Below are positions 35,430 through 44,939 of a stretch of DNA of 64,000 bases, piece after piece. The notes below the pieces were generated by a model that saw nothing but the letters and a program-made list of their open reading frames with translations, was not told the DNA's origin and searched no databases. The position numbers and the translations under genes are program-made. This stretch comes from an uncultured Clostridium sp. (GTDB lineage Bacteria; Bacillota; Clostridia; Clostridiales; Clostridiaceae), in NCBI RefSeq assembly GCF_910588715.1, contig NZ_CAJURG010000001.1, positions 278,263 through 342,262 of the forward strand, written 5' to 3'. The first letter of the stretch is position 1. Each line of letters opens with the position of its first letter.

Positions 35430-36488
35430 ATGGAAGAACAATTATTATTAATGAATGAAATGGACAGACGTTTTAAAATTGGTGATGAAATTGAAGGAGA
35501 AATACTTTCAATAAAGGATGGTCAATTACAGATATCTTTAGTAGGATATAAATCTGATGGTGTAATTCCATTTAAGGAACTTACATCTGAAGATAAACTA
35601 AATTCGTTATTGGAAAGCTTAAATGTTGGAGATAAAATAAAAGCTAAAGTAATAAAATTAAAAAATGAAGATAACTATGTAGTTTTATCTAGATTAGAAT
35701 ATGAAAAGGAAGAAACATTAAATAAATTAGAAGAATTATTTAATAGTAAATCTGAACTTAACGTTGTTGTTAAAGAAGTTAAAGAAAAGGGATTAGTATC
35801 TTACTATAATGGTATTAGAATTTTTATACCAGCCTCTCAAATAGATACAAAGTATGTGGAAGATAAAGAAAGCTTAGTTGGGACTACTTTAACTGTAAGA
35901 TTAATAGATTTTTCAAGAGATAACCTTTCTAAAATAGTTGCATCAAGAAGAGTTATATTAGAAGAAATTAAGGCTGAAAAAGAAAAACTGATTTGGGATT
36001 CTTTACATGAAGGAGATATTGTTAAAGCTGAAATTAAGAGATTTACTAAATTTGGAGCCTTTGCTGAAATTAATGGAATCGATGGCTTAATTCATTTATC
36101 TCAACTTTCATGGAAACATGTTAATTCTTGTGAAGAAATATTAAATATTGGTGATGTTGTGGATGTTAAGATTTTAAGCTTAGATAAAGAACAAAAGAAA
36201 TTATCTTTAAGCATAAAAGCTTTAACTCCAGAACCATGGAGTGTAGTAAATGAAAAATATTCTGTTAATTCGGCTGTTTTAGGTAAAGTAGTTAGAATTA
36301 ATGATTTTGGGGCATTTGTGGAATTAGAACCAGGAATTGATGGTTTAGTTCATATTTCTAAAATAAGCCATGATCATATTAAGCATCCTTCTGAAGTATT
36401 AAAAATTAACGAAGAAGTAAAATGTATAATTTTAAGCATTGATTCAGAAACAAAAAGAATTGCATTAAGTATAAAAGATGCACAATAA
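35430..36488 (+). CDS. rpsA: S1 RNA-binding-domain protein (ribosomal protein S1-like)
   Basis: A 352-residue protein with four S1 domains: about 15-80 (RFKIGDEIEGEIL), 100-165 (LNVVVKEVKEKG), 185-255 (EGDIVKAEIKRFTKFGAF) and 270-340 (VLGKVVRINDFGAF). It is shorter than the six-domain E. coli S1, as usual for Gram-positives, and may assist translation initiation or RNA metabolism. ATG 35430 has GGAGGGA upstream, inside the end of ispH, and the genes are separated by a single base, so translation is coupled. A terminator follows. Confidence 0.88.
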   Translation: MEEQLLLMNEMDRRFKIGDEIEGEILSIKDGQLQISLVGYKSDGVIPFKELTSEDKLNSLLESLNVGDKIKAKVIKLKNEDNYVVLSRLEYEKEETLNKLEELFNSKSELNVVVKEVKEKGLVSYYNGIRIFIPASQIDTKYVEDKESLVGTTLTVRLIDFSRDNLSKIVASRRVILEEIKAEKEKLIWDSLHEGDIVKAEIKRFTKFGAFAEINGIDGLIHLSQLSWKHVNSCEEILNIGDVVDVKILSLDKEQKKLSLSIKALTPEPWSVVNEKYSVNSAVLGKVVRINDFGAFVELEPGIDGLVHISKISHDHIKHPSEVLKINEEVKCIILSIDSETKRIALSIKDAQ

Positions 36489-36501
36489 TTTTAAAAATAA
36501 T

Positions 36502-36536
36502 AAAAAGATTACACATATATAAGTGTAATCTTTTTA
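36502..36536 (+). terminator. Terminator of the cmk-ispH-S1 group
   Basis: Stem AAAAAGATTACAC / GTGTAATCTTTTT with a loop of about seven bases. Confidence 0.9.
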
Positions 36537-36575
36537 TATATATTAATAATTAATAAAATTAAATAGGGGTTAAAT

Positions 36576-37511
36576 ATGGTATTGTTAGAAAGGTTATCTA
36601 GTAATAACTTTGAGAATTTTAAAACTTTAAATTTAGAGAGATTTAGCAAAGAAAACTATGATAAAAACTTTTTTGAATACTATGAAAATGAAAAGTTTTT
36701 TTTGAAGGTTTTTTTAAAAAAGTTTGTTAAGTTATTTACTTATAATAAAACTGTTATAGGATTTATTTGGTATGAAGTTCCAGTTGAAATTCCAGTGCGT
36801 GTATGGTCATTATATATTAAACCTGAATATTTAAATTTAATATCATCTAAAACTTTAAGTAGTTTTAATAATACTGTTCTATCTTATGAAACTTTAGATG
36901 ATGAAATTGCTAATGAAACGCTTTTAAGATTAGGATTTAAAAAAGTAAGACCCTCAATTTTAATGAATATGGATTTAAGTAATTATAGCAAAGAAAAAGA
37001 GGTAAATAGTTTAATAACTTCATTAAAATATAATAATGAATTATTACAAAAATTAAATCTATTATATAATGCTAATATGAAAGAAATAAAAATATCTATA
37101 GAAAAAGTAGCTTTAAAAAAAGACGAAGAACTCCGTTGTAAATTACAAAATTCTATTTTTTCCTCTTCTACTAGAATTCCTTTAGAAATTGAAGATATAG
37201 AAAGTGATATTGAACAAGATTATTATATCGAAGACTTATCATTATTTATTAAAGTTAATAATATATCTATTGGATATGGTCAAATAATTTATAATAAGGA
37301 TATGTATACTGTTGTTAATTTTGGAATACTAAAAGATTTTAGAGGATATGGATTTGGTAAAATTCTATTAAACTATTTAATTAAAAAAGCTAAAGATAGT
37401 AAAATTGATAAACTATTTATACGAGTTGAAGAAAGTAATTATAAGGCTTTAAAATTATATAATTGGATTGGCTTTTCTCCAAAAACCATAATTAATATTT
37501 GGGAAAGATAA
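36576..37511 (+). CDS. GNAT-family N-acetyltransferase
   Basis: A 311-residue protein. The C-terminal GNAT domain (about 205-310) has the acetyl-CoA motif RGYGFGKILLNYL and the closing NYKALKLYNWIGF. The N-terminal half is also compatible with a diverged GNAT fold, giving a two-domain protein. The substrate is unknown. AGGGGT precedes the ATG. It lies alone between terminators at the start of an accessory-looking stretch. Confidence 0.82.
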   Translation: MVLLERLSSNNFENFKTLNLERFSKENYDKNFFEYYENEKFFLKVFLKKFVKLFTYNKTVIGFIWYEVPVEIPVRVWSLYIKPEYLNLISSKTLSSFNNTVLSYETLDDEIANETLLRLGFKKVRPSILMNMDLSNYSKEKEVNSLITSLKYNNELLQKLNLLYNANMKEIKISIEKVALKKDEELRCKLQNSIFSSSTRIPLEIEDIESDIEQDYYIEDLSLFIKVNNISIGYGQIIYNKDMYTVVNFGILKDFRGYGFGKILLNYLIKKAKDSKIDKLFIRVEESNYKALKLYNWIGFSPKTIINIWER

Positions 37512-37599
37512 ATTTTCTAAAATATTAATTTTTTTCTAAAATATTATTATAATATTATAATGTAAATAGTTATTATAAGAAGGGTGAAAGATAGTAGTA

Positions 37600-37965
37600 A
37601 TGAGTGTAAATTTGATTGATATAACTAAAACTAAAGATATTATTGAAATAATAAAAGGATTTAGGATGAAACTTAGCCTTAATGATGATGATTTTAAAAA
37701 AGAGTTTTGGGATAGATGTGTAGAAATAATGTCTGAGGATGAAGACAAGGCAATACAGTTTATAAAGGATAATTATAATTCTGAATATAGAAATTATATT
37801 GAAGAAATATTTGAATCTTATTGTGAAGAAAGTAAATCAAAGAAATTTGTAATGGAAATGTGGGATTTTTTTTAAAATACTAATGAGGAATTTTATAAGG
37901 ATACACTTGAATTAACTGCTTTTTATAATGATTGGGATGAAGAAGAGTGGCTTGATATTCCATAA
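37600..37965 (+). pseudogene. Acidic hypothetical protein interrupted by an in-frame stop
   Basis: The frame beginning at ATG 37600 runs 91 codons to a TAA at 37873-37875, directly after a run of eight T. The same frame then continues for 29 codons (from NTNEEFYKD to EEEWLDIP) to a TAA at 37963. The tail has the same acidic, aromatic character as the first part, so an ancestral protein of about 121 residues seems to have been cut by one nonsense change. It may be expressed as a 91-residue protein. Not recognised. AAGGGTGA lies rather far (11 bases) upstream. Confidence 0.55.
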
Positions 37966-37967
37966 TG

Positions 37968-38006
37968 TAAAGGAATCTGTTATTTAATAATAGATTCCTT
38001 TATTTT
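37968..38006 (+). terminator. Terminator
   Basis: Stem AAAGGAATCT / AGATTCCTTT with a loop of about 13 bases and a T-rich tail. It begins just after the second stop codon (37963), which supports the longer extent of the preceding gene. Confidence 0.8.
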
Positions 38007-38014
38007 GTTTAAAA

Positions 38015-38044
38015 TTAGAAACAAAATAAAATTAATGATAAAAT
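38015..38044 (+). promoter_or_regulatory. Possible promoter of the small-peptide locus
   Basis: TTAGAA (38015-38020) and TAAAAT (38039-38044) with TG in the extended -10 position. It would start RNA near 38051, before two strong Shine-Dalgarno sequences at 38072 and 38128. Confidence 0.45.
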
Positions 38045-38137
38045 ATTATTATTACTAATAAAGTAAATTCTGGAGGTAAATATAAATAATTCTTTATATA
38101 GCCTATGTTTTGTAATATAATTATAAAGAGGTGAAAA

Positions 38138-38251
38138 ATAAGGGAGAAAATAAAAGAGCTAATCAAGATAATAGATTTACTTGAAAAGCTCGTCATAAAA
38201 TTAATATCGCTTATCGGCTGGATACTGATATTAATAGCGATATTAAAATAA
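38138..38251 (+). CDS. Small amphipathic/hydrophobic peptide with no canonical start codon
   Basis: A 36-codon open segment reads REKIKELIKIIDLLEK and then a hydrophobic run with GWILILI before a final Lys. The N-terminal half is an amphipathic Lys/Glu helix and the second half a membrane helix, a layout seen in small toxin-like peptides. An in-frame TGA lies just upstream and there is no ATG, GTG or TTG; AUA at 38138 is the only codon correctly placed after GAGGTG (38128-38133, gap 4). An upstream GGAGGT (38072-38077) has the same gap before another AUA, leading to 12 codons. AUA initiation is rare, so this may be a decayed gene. Confidence 0.4.
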   Translation: MREKIKELIKIIDLLEKLVIKLISLIGWILILIAILK

Positions 38252-38256
38252 AACCT

Positions 38257-38290
38257 TGGGGTTAGGGTAAAACCTAACTCCTTATAAAAA
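38257..38290 (+). terminator. Terminator-like hairpin after the small-peptide ORF
   Basis: GGGGTTAGG pairs with CCTAACTCC (one mismatch or wobble) over a six-base loop, six bases after the stop at 38249; the tail is A/T-rich. Confidence 0.6.
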
Positions 38291-38346
38291 TAATAACAGA
38301 ATTATCCTTCAATTTCAATATGATAAAATTATACAAAGAATTAGCA

Positions 38347-38433
38347 TTAAAAATCTTTTGTAAATCTATGTTTTCGAATTTCTGTGTATTGTATCTTCAT
38401 GTAACTATCATGATATAATATTTCTTTTTCCAT
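38347..38433 (-). CDS. Possible 28-residue basic peptide
   Basis: A minus-strand ORF of 28 codons rich in Tyr, His, Lys and Arg, starting MEKEILYHD. A strong extended -10 (TGTTATAAT, read on the minus strand, 38468-38476) lies upstream, but the ribosome binding site is poor (AGGA very close, AAGG rather far). Not recognised. It is the only sign of a gene between the hairpins at 38257 and 38512. Confidence 0.25.
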   Translation of the reverse strand: MEKEILYHDSYMKIQYTEIRKHRFTKDF

Positions 38434-38511
38434 TATCCTAAAACCTTACTTAATTTATGTTAAATTTATTATAACATAATCTTGTTTAATATGTATAATA
38501 ATTTATAATAA

Positions 38512-38545
38512 TAAAAAGCTAAGATTTATTTCTTAGCTTTTTATT
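38512..38545. terminator. Terminator-like hairpin upstream of miaB
   Basis: Stem AAAAAGCTAAGA / TCTTAGCTTTTT with a four- to five-base loop. No recognised plus-strand gene precedes it closely, so it may insulate miaB or end a small transcript. Confidence 0.7.
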
Positions 38546-38662
38546 TTACTATAGAAGGTTATATATTTTCTTTTAATATTTACTATTTATTTATATAATA
38601 ATTTTATGCTATAATACATTAAGAATTTATATAATACATAAATAACAATGGAGGAAAGATTA

Positions 38663-40042
38663 ATGTCGAAAGAATTTGATTATACATTATTAGATAATAT
38701 GAAGGAACAAGATAATAGAGAAGAAAAACACTTCTATATTCATACGTATGGTTGCCAAATGAATGAAGAAGATTCAGAAAAACTATCTGGAATGCTAAAA
38801 AGACTTGGATATACAAGAACTGAAGATAAAAATGAAGCGGAAATAATATTATTCAATACATGTTGTGTAAGAGAAAATGCTGAAAACAAAGTATTTGGTA
38901 ACTTAGGACAATTAAAAAAATTAAAAGAGAAAAATCCAAATTTAATAATTGGGATATGTGGATGCATGATGCAACAAGAAGGAATGGCAGATAAAATATT
39001 GAAGCAATTCCCATATGTTAATATTATTTTTGGAACCCATAATGCCTATAAATTCCCTGAATATTTAAATAGAGTGAGAACAGAAGGTGTTCAAATAAAA
39101 GAAATATTTAATAAAGAAGAGGAAATTGTTGAAGGATTACCAATAGATAGACAAAGTGATGTAAAGGCTTTTGTAACTATTATGTATGGATGTAATAATT
39201 TTTGTACTTATTGTATAGTTCCTTTTGTAAGAGGAAGAGAAAGATCTAGAAAACCAGAAGATATAATAAACGAAATTAAAGATTTAGTTTCAAATGGATA
39301 TAAAGAAATCACTTTATTAGGACAAAATGTTAATTCTTATGGTAAGGGATTAGAAAATGAAGTTTCATTTGCTAAGCTTTTAAGAATGATAAATGAAATT
39401 GAAGGTCTAGAAAGAGTTAGATTTATGACTTCTCATCCAAAGGATTTAAATGATGATGTTATTAATGCAGTAAAAGAATGTGATAAGTTATGTGAACAAA
39501 TCCACTTACCAGTTCAAAGTGGATCTGATAGAATTTTAAAGAAAATGAACAGACATTATACAAGAGAATACTACATGTCTTTAGTAAATAAAATCAAAAA
39601 GGAAATACCTGATGTTGCTATAACAACAGATATAATTGTTGGTTTTCCTGGAGAAACAGAAGAAGATTTCTTAGACACTTTAAATTTAGTAAAAGAAGTT
39701 CAATATGATTCAGCTTTCACTTTTATATATTCTAGAAGAAATAATACGCCAGCTGATATGATGTTAGATCAAGTTTCTGAAGAAGATAAACATCACAGAT
39801 TTAATAGATTAGTTGAAGTTTTAAATAATTCTGTTATAGCTAAAAATAAAGCTTACGAAGGAAAAGTTGTTGAAGTGTTAGTTGAAGGTACTAGTAAAAA
39901 TGACGAAAGTAAACTTTCTGGAAGAACTAGAAATGGTAGATTAGTTAATTTCTCTGGAGAAAACATTAATATTGGAGATATAGTTAATGTTAAAGTTACT
40001 AAAGCACAAAGTTTTTCTTTATTAGGTGAAGCTATAAAATAA
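38663..40042 (+). CDS. miaB: tRNA-2-methylthio-N6-dimethylallyladenosine synthase MiaB
   Basis: Radical SAM methylthiotransferase that adds the 2-methylthio group to i6A37 of tRNA, the step after MiaA. The 459-residue protein has the N-terminal UPF0004 domain with the auxiliary-cluster cysteines (TYGCQMNEEDSE; NTCCVRENAE; GICGCM), the radical SAM triad CNNFCTYC (C177, C181, C184) and a C-terminal TRAM domain. ATG 38663 follows GGAGG (38650-38654); an ATG at 38648 overlaps that site and is rejected. miaA lies downstream in the mut cluster. Confidence 0.96.
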   Translation: MSKEFDYTLLDNMKEQDNREEKHFYIHTYGCQMNEEDSEKLSGMLKRLGYTRTEDKNEAEIILFNTCCVRENAENKVFGNLGQLKKLKEKNPNLIIGICGCMMQQEGMADKILKQFPYVNIIFGTHNAYKFPEYLNRVRTEGVQIKEIFNKEEEIVEGLPIDRQSDVKAFVTIMYGCNNFCTYCIVPFVRGRERSRKPEDIINEIKDLVSNGYKEITLLGQNVNSYGKGLENEVSFAKLLRMINEIEGLERVRFMTSHPKDLNDDVINAVKECDKLCEQIHLPVQSGSDRILKKMNRHYTREYYMSLVNKIKKEIPDVAITTDIIVGFPGETEEDFLDTLNLVKEVQYDSAFTFIYSRRNNTPADMMLDQVSEEDKHHRFNRLVEVLNNSVIAKNKAYEGKVVEVLVEGTSKNDESKLSGRTRNGRLVNFSGENINIGDIVNVKVTKAQSFSLLGEAIK

Positions 40043-40046
40043 TTTT

Positions 40047-40083
40047 TAGGATAATTTCTATATAGAAATTATCCTTTTTATTT
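40047..40083 (+). terminator. Terminator after miaB
   Basis: Stem AGGATAATTTCTA / TAGAAATTATCCT, short loop, T run. A second weaker hairpin (about 40163-40190, ACTAAGA / TCTTAGT) lies in the otherwise featureless AT-rich spacer before mutS. Confidence 0.85.
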
Positions 40084-40282
40084 TTGTTTATTATTATATT
40101 TTTTTTTGATATAATGAATTTAAATTTGCTATTTTTATAATATTTATTTAATTTTATTAATTAAAAAACTAAGATTATTTCTTAGTTTTAATATTTTTTA
40201 ATAGTAAAAAAATAATAAACAAATATATAATTCTAAATATTTAAATTATATATAAATTTAAAATACAAATGAGGTGATTAAC

Positions 40283-42988
40283 ATGGGACTTACTCCAATG
40301 ATGAGCCAATATATGAATATAAAAGAAAAATATCAAGATTGTATACTTTTTTATAGATTAGGCGATTTTTATGAAATGTTTTTTGAAGATGCAAAAACTG
40401 CATCTAAAGAATTAGAATTAGTTTTAACAGGTCGAGAATGTGGACTTACAGAAAAAGCTCCTATGTGTGGAATTCCTTTTCATGCTGCTTCTAATTATAT
40501 TTCTAAATTAGTATCAAAAGGATTTAAAGTTGCTATATGTGAACAAGTTGAAGATGCATCTCAAAGCAAAGGAATTGTTAAGAGAGATGTAATTAAAGTT
40601 ATTACTCCAGGAACGTTTTCTGAATCGTTAGGAGAAGATGAATATAAAAATACATATATAATGGCTATATATAATCAAGATGGATACTATGGAGTTGCAT
40701 CATCTGATATTTCCACAGGTGAATTTAAAACTACATTTTTTAAAGAATTAAAGACAACTCTTTTAGATGAAGTTTCTAAAATTTCACCTAAAGAAGTTAT
40801 TATAGATATTAATTTTGATGAGGAATTAATAAGTGATATTTATAATATAAGCAATGCATTGATAACAAAAAAAGATATAATTACTTTTAATTGTACTGAC
40901 GATGAACTTATAAATCAATTTGGTGAAGTAGAAGTTACAGGCTTGGATTTAAGAAGTAAAGTAGCCTCTTCAGTATTATTAAAATATATATTAGACACAC
41001 AAAAAATGAGTCTTTCTAATATAAATACTCTTCAAACTTATGACATAGTTAATTATATGACTATAGATAGTAGTTCTAGAAGGAATTTAGAGTTAACTGA
41101 AAACCTTAAAGAAAAATCAAAAAAAGGTAGTTTAATTTGGGTTTTAGATAAAACATCTACTACAATGGGTGGTAGAACATTAAGAAAGTGGATAGAAGAA
41201 CCTTTAATTAATATAAATGAAATTAATAATAGATTAAACTCTGTAAATGAATTATTTAATAATATTTATTTTACAGAGGAATTAAGAGAATCTTTAAAAG
41301 ACATATATGACATTGAAAGAATAGTTGGTAAAATTGCTAATAAAAATGTAAATGCAAAAGATCTAGTATCTTTAAATATATCTTTGAAAAAACTACCTGA
41401 AATAAAAGAAAAGTTATCTTTATTTAAATCAGATTTATTAAATAGATGGTTTAAAAATTTAGATACATTAGAAGATATAAGTGTCTTACTTTCAAATGCA
41501 TTAATAGAAGATCCGGCAACTTCTATTAAGGAAGGAAATATAATAAGGATTGGTTACTCTAATAAGGTAGATGAACTTAGAGAAGCAAAATCAAATGGAA
41601 AACAGTGGATAGCTTCATTAGAAAGTAAAGAAAGAGAATTTACCGGGATAAAATCATTAAAAATAGGATATAATAAAGTTTTTGGATATTATATAGAAAT
41701 ATCTAAAGCTAATTATAATTTAATTCCAGAAGGAAGATATATAAGAAAGCAAACTTTAGCAAATGCTGAACGTTATATTACAGAAGAACTTAAAGTTGTA
41801 GAAGAAAAAATTCTTGGAGCCGATGAACGTTTAATGGCACTTGAATATGAATTGTTTATAGAATTAAGGGATAAAGTAGAAAAGCAAATTCCTAGATTAA
41901 AAAATAGTGCAAATATAATTTCATCCTTAGATGTCCTTACAACCTTAGCTAAAGTTGCTATAGATAATGATTATATTAAACCTAGTATAAATAATGAAGG
42001 AATAATAGATATAGAAGATGGTAGACATCCTATAGTAGAAAAGGTAATAGGTAATGGAGAATTTATATCTAATAATACTTTTATAAATAAAAATGATAAT
42101 AGATTACTTTTAATAACAGGTCCTAATATGGCTGGTAAATCAACTTATATGAGGCAAGTTGCATTAATTACTCTTATGGCACAAATAGGTTCTTTTGTAC
42201 CTGCTAAAAAAGCTAATATATCTGTTTGTGATAAAATTTTTACAAGAATAGGTGCTTCAGATGATTTAGCAGGTGGGAAGTCAACGTTTATGGTTGAAAT
42301 GTGGGAAGTATCTAATATATTAAAAAATGCAACTCCTAATAGTTTAGTCTTATTAGATGAAGTTGGAAGAGGTACATCAACTTATGATGGTTTAAGTATT
42401 GCATGGTCTGTTATAGAATATATATCTAAAAATATTAACTTAAAATGCAAAACATTATTTGCTACTCATTATCATGAATTAACTAAATTAGAAGGAATAA
42501 TTCCTGGAATTAAGAATTATTCAGTTGCAGTTAAAGAAACTGAAGATCAAGTTATATTTTTAAGAAAAATAATTGAAGGTGGAGCAGATCAATCTTATGG
42601 TATTGAAGTTGCTAAACTTGCTGGCTTACCATTAGAAGTAATAGAAAGAGCTAAACAAATTTTATATAAATTAGAAAATGAAAAATCAATAGAGATAGAT
42701 AAGTTATTTAATAATAAAAAAGATGAAAATTTAAATAATAAAAAAGAAGCGGCTTTAGATTTAGATAAAGACGATTCTTTTGAAGAAATATATATAAATA
42801 ATATTAAAGAAGAAAATAAAGTTAATATTGTTAAAGAAAATAATGAGCCACTACAAATAGATTTTTCTATGATTGAAAAAGAAGATCTATTACTTAGAAT
42901 TTCAAATATAGAAGTTATGAATATGACTCCTTTAGATTCAATGAATACTTTATTTAAAATAGTACAAGAAGCAAAGAAATTAAAATAG
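40283..42988 (+). CDS. mutS: DNA mismatch repair protein MutS
   Basis: Recognises base mismatches and small loops. The 901-residue protein has the N-terminal mismatch-binding domain with the FYEMF motif (LFYRLGDFYEMFFEDA), the clamp and lever region, and the ATPase with Walker A GPNMAGKST (from residue 613), the STFMVEM motif and LLDEVGRGTSTYDG. A variable acidic linker (about 810-850) precedes the MutL/beta-clamp-contacting C-terminus. ATG 40283 follows GAGGTGA; a GTG at 40274 lies within that site. mutL starts nine bases after the stop. Confidence 0.98.
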   Translation: MGLTPMMSQYMNIKEKYQDCILFYRLGDFYEMFFEDAKTASKELELVLTGRECGLTEKAPMCGIPFHAASNYISKLVSKGFKVAICEQVEDASQSKGIVKRDVIKVITPGTFSESLGEDEYKNTYIMAIYNQDGYYGVASSDISTGEFKTTFFKELKTTLLDEVSKISPKEVIIDINFDEELISDIYNISNALITKKDIITFNCTDDELINQFGEVEVTGLDLRSKVASSVLLKYILDTQKMSLSNINTLQTYDIVNYMTIDSSSRRNLELTENLKEKSKKGSLIWVLDKTSTTMGGRTLRKWIEEPLININEINNRLNSVNELFNNIYFTEELRESLKDIYDIERIVGKIANKNVNAKDLVSLNISLKKLPEIKEKLSLFKSDLLNRWFKNLDTLEDISVLLSNALIEDPATSIKEGNIIRIGYSNKVDELREAKSNGKQWIASLESKEREFTGIKSLKIGYNKVFGYYIEISKANYNLIPEGRYIRKQTLANAERYITEELKVVEEKILGADERLMALEYELFIELRDKVEKQIPRLKNSANIISSLDVLTTLAKVAIDNDYIKPSINNEGIIDIEDGRHPIVEKVIGNGEFISNNTFINKNDNRLLLITGPNMAGKSTYMRQVALITLMAQIGSFVPAKKANISVCDKIFTRIGASDDLAGGKSTFMVEMWEVSNILKNATPNSLVLLDEVGRGTSTYDGLSIAWSVIEYISKNINLKCKTLFATHYHELTKLEGIIPGIKNYSVAVKETEDQVIFLRKIIEGGADQSYGIEVAKLAGLPLEVIERAKQILYKLENEKSIEIDKLFNNKKDENLNNKKEAALDLDKDDSFEEIYINNIKEENKVNIVKENNEPLQIDFSMIEKEDLLLRISNIEVMNMTPLDSMNTLFKIVQEAKKLK

Positions 42989-42997
42989 GAGGTTTCT

Positions 42998-44926
42998 ATG
43001 AATCGAATTAACATATTAGATGAACACACATCCAATAAAATAGCTGCTGGAGAAGTAGTAGAACGTCCTTCATCTGTAGTTAAGGAGCTTGTAGAAAATT
43101 CCATAGATGCTAATTCTAAAAATATAACAATTGAAATAGAAGATGGTGGAACATCACTTATAAGAGTTATAGATGATGGTATAGGAATTCATAATTTAGA
43201 TATAGAAAAAGCTTTTTTGCCACATGCTACGTCTAAAATAAAAACAGTTGAAGATATATATTCTATAAACACTTTAGGATTTAGGGGAGAGGCTTTACCC
43301 TCTATAGCCTCCGTATCTAAATTAACCTTTAAAAGTAAGCCTTATGGATGTGATTTTGGTAAAGAAATAATATTAGAGGGTGGAGAAAAGATATCATTAA
43401 GCGATATTGGAATGAATAATGGTTCTTTAATTGAAGTTAAGGATTTATTCTTTAATGTTCCTGCAAGAAGAAAATTTTTAAAATCTAACTCAAGAGAAGG
43501 AAGCTTAATAAGTGATATTGTTTTAAGAATAGCTTTGTCTAATCCAAATGTATCTTTCAAATTATTTAATAATGGGAAAAAGATATTGCACACATATGGT
43601 GATGGTAATTTAAATAATGTTATAAGAAATATCTACGGTAAAAGTATATCTGAAAATGTACTAAATTTTAATTTTGAAAGCGAAACTTTAAAAATTTATG
43701 GTTATATAGGAAAAGAAATAATAGCTAAGAGATCTAGGAATAATGAAAGTATATTCGTTAATAATAGATATATAAAAAATAAAACAATTGTAGCAGCAGT
43801 AGAAAATGCATTTAAATCATTTTCTACTGTTAACAAATTTCCGTTCTTTGTGATTTTTATAGATTTATTACCTGATTCTATAGATGTTAATATACATCCT
43901 ACAAAAGCTGAAATAAAGTTTAAAGATGAAAGATTTATTTATAAAAAAGTATTTGATATAATACATGAAACTTTAAAAGAAGATATATTTAATTCATTTT
44001 CAATAGAAAACAAACCAGTAAATAAGGAAATTATTGAAGAAATTAAGTTAGATTTAGATATAGAAAATACTATTAATAAAGAAAGTGCTATTTCTAATAA
44101 TAAATTTGAACATTCTATAAATGATATATATAAGAATATTACAATACAAGATGTTACTGTAGAAGAGGATTTATATAATAAATTAAAAGAAACTAATAGA
44201 AATAATAATTCTGAATCATTAAATAATGAAACTGTACATGAAAATAATAATATTAATTATTTTATTAAAGATAACAAATCAACTTCCTCTTCAAACTCTG
44301 TGATAAATGATGATAATTTACAAGGCTCAAAAATAAACTCTGCTAAGTTTCCTGATTTACGTGTTATTGGTCAATTTAGTAAGACTTATATATTAGCTGA
44401 ATATTTAGATACACTATATATAATAGATCAACATGCTGCACATGAAAAAATAATTTATGAAAAATATATTAAAGATATAGAAAGCAATGATATTATAGTT
44501 CAGCAATTATTAATTCCTTGTATAATAGATTTATCTTTAGACGATTATGAATGTTATAAAGAAAATATATCTATATTTACTAATGCTGGATTTATTATAG
44601 ATGAATTTGGCGGTAACACCATTGCAATAAAAGAAGTTCCTTACTTTTTAGGTAAATTAGATACTAAAAACTTTTTATTAAGCATAATTGATAATTTGAA
44701 AAATTTAGGTGGTGGTAAAACTACAGAAGTTAAATTAAATAAAATTGCTACTATTGCATGTAAAGCTGCAGTTAAAGCTAATGATTACTTAACTCAAATT
44801 GAAATGGAAAAACTTATTTCAGATTTAAGATATATAGATAATCCTTTTAATTGTCCACATGGAAGACCTATAATAATTAAATTTACGGAATATGAATTAA
44901 ATAAAAGATTTAGAAGAATAATATAG
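42998..44926 (+). CDS. mutL: DNA mismatch repair protein MutL
   Basis: GHKL ATPase that couples MutS to strand incision. The N-terminal ATPase has IAAGEVVERPSSVVKELVENSIDA, DDGIG and GFRGEAL; the middle 110 or so residues are a low-complexity Asn/Glu/Ser linker; the C-terminal dimerisation domain carries the endonuclease-type DQHAAHEK motif and the CPHGRP element near the end (zinc-binding), so this MutL is predicted to be a nicking endonuclease, as in bacteria without MutH. AGGAGG precedes the ATG. Confidence 0.97.
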   Translation: MNRINILDEHTSNKIAAGEVVERPSSVVKELVENSIDANSKNITIEIEDGGTSLIRVIDDGIGIHNLDIEKAFLPHATSKIKTVEDIYSINTLGFRGEALPSIASVSKLTFKSKPYGCDFGKEIILEGGEKISLSDIGMNNGSLIEVKDLFFNVPARRKFLKSNSREGSLISDIVLRIALSNPNVSFKLFNNGKKILHTYGDGNLNNVIRNIYGKSISENVLNFNFESETLKIYGYIGKEIIAKRSRNNESIFVNNRYIKNKTIVAAVENAFKSFSTVNKFPFFVIFIDLLPDSIDVNIHPTKAEIKFKDERFIYKKVFDIIHETLKEDIFNSFSIENKPVNKEIIEEIKLDLDIENTINKESAISNNKFEHSINDIYKNITIQDVTVEEDLYNKLKETNRNNNSESLNNETVHENNNINYFIKDNKSTSSSNSVINDDNLQGSKINSAKFPDLRVIGQFSKTYILAEYLDTLYIIDQHAAHEKIIYEKYIKDIESNDIIVQQLLIPCIIDLSLDDYECYKENISIFTNAGFIIDEFGGNTIAIKEVPYFLGKLDTKNFLLSIIDNLKNLGGGKTTEVKLNKIATIACKAAVKANDYLTQIEMEKLISDLRYIDNPFNCPHGRPIIIKFTEYELNKRFRRII

Positions 44927-44939
44927 AAAGGTTTATAAT

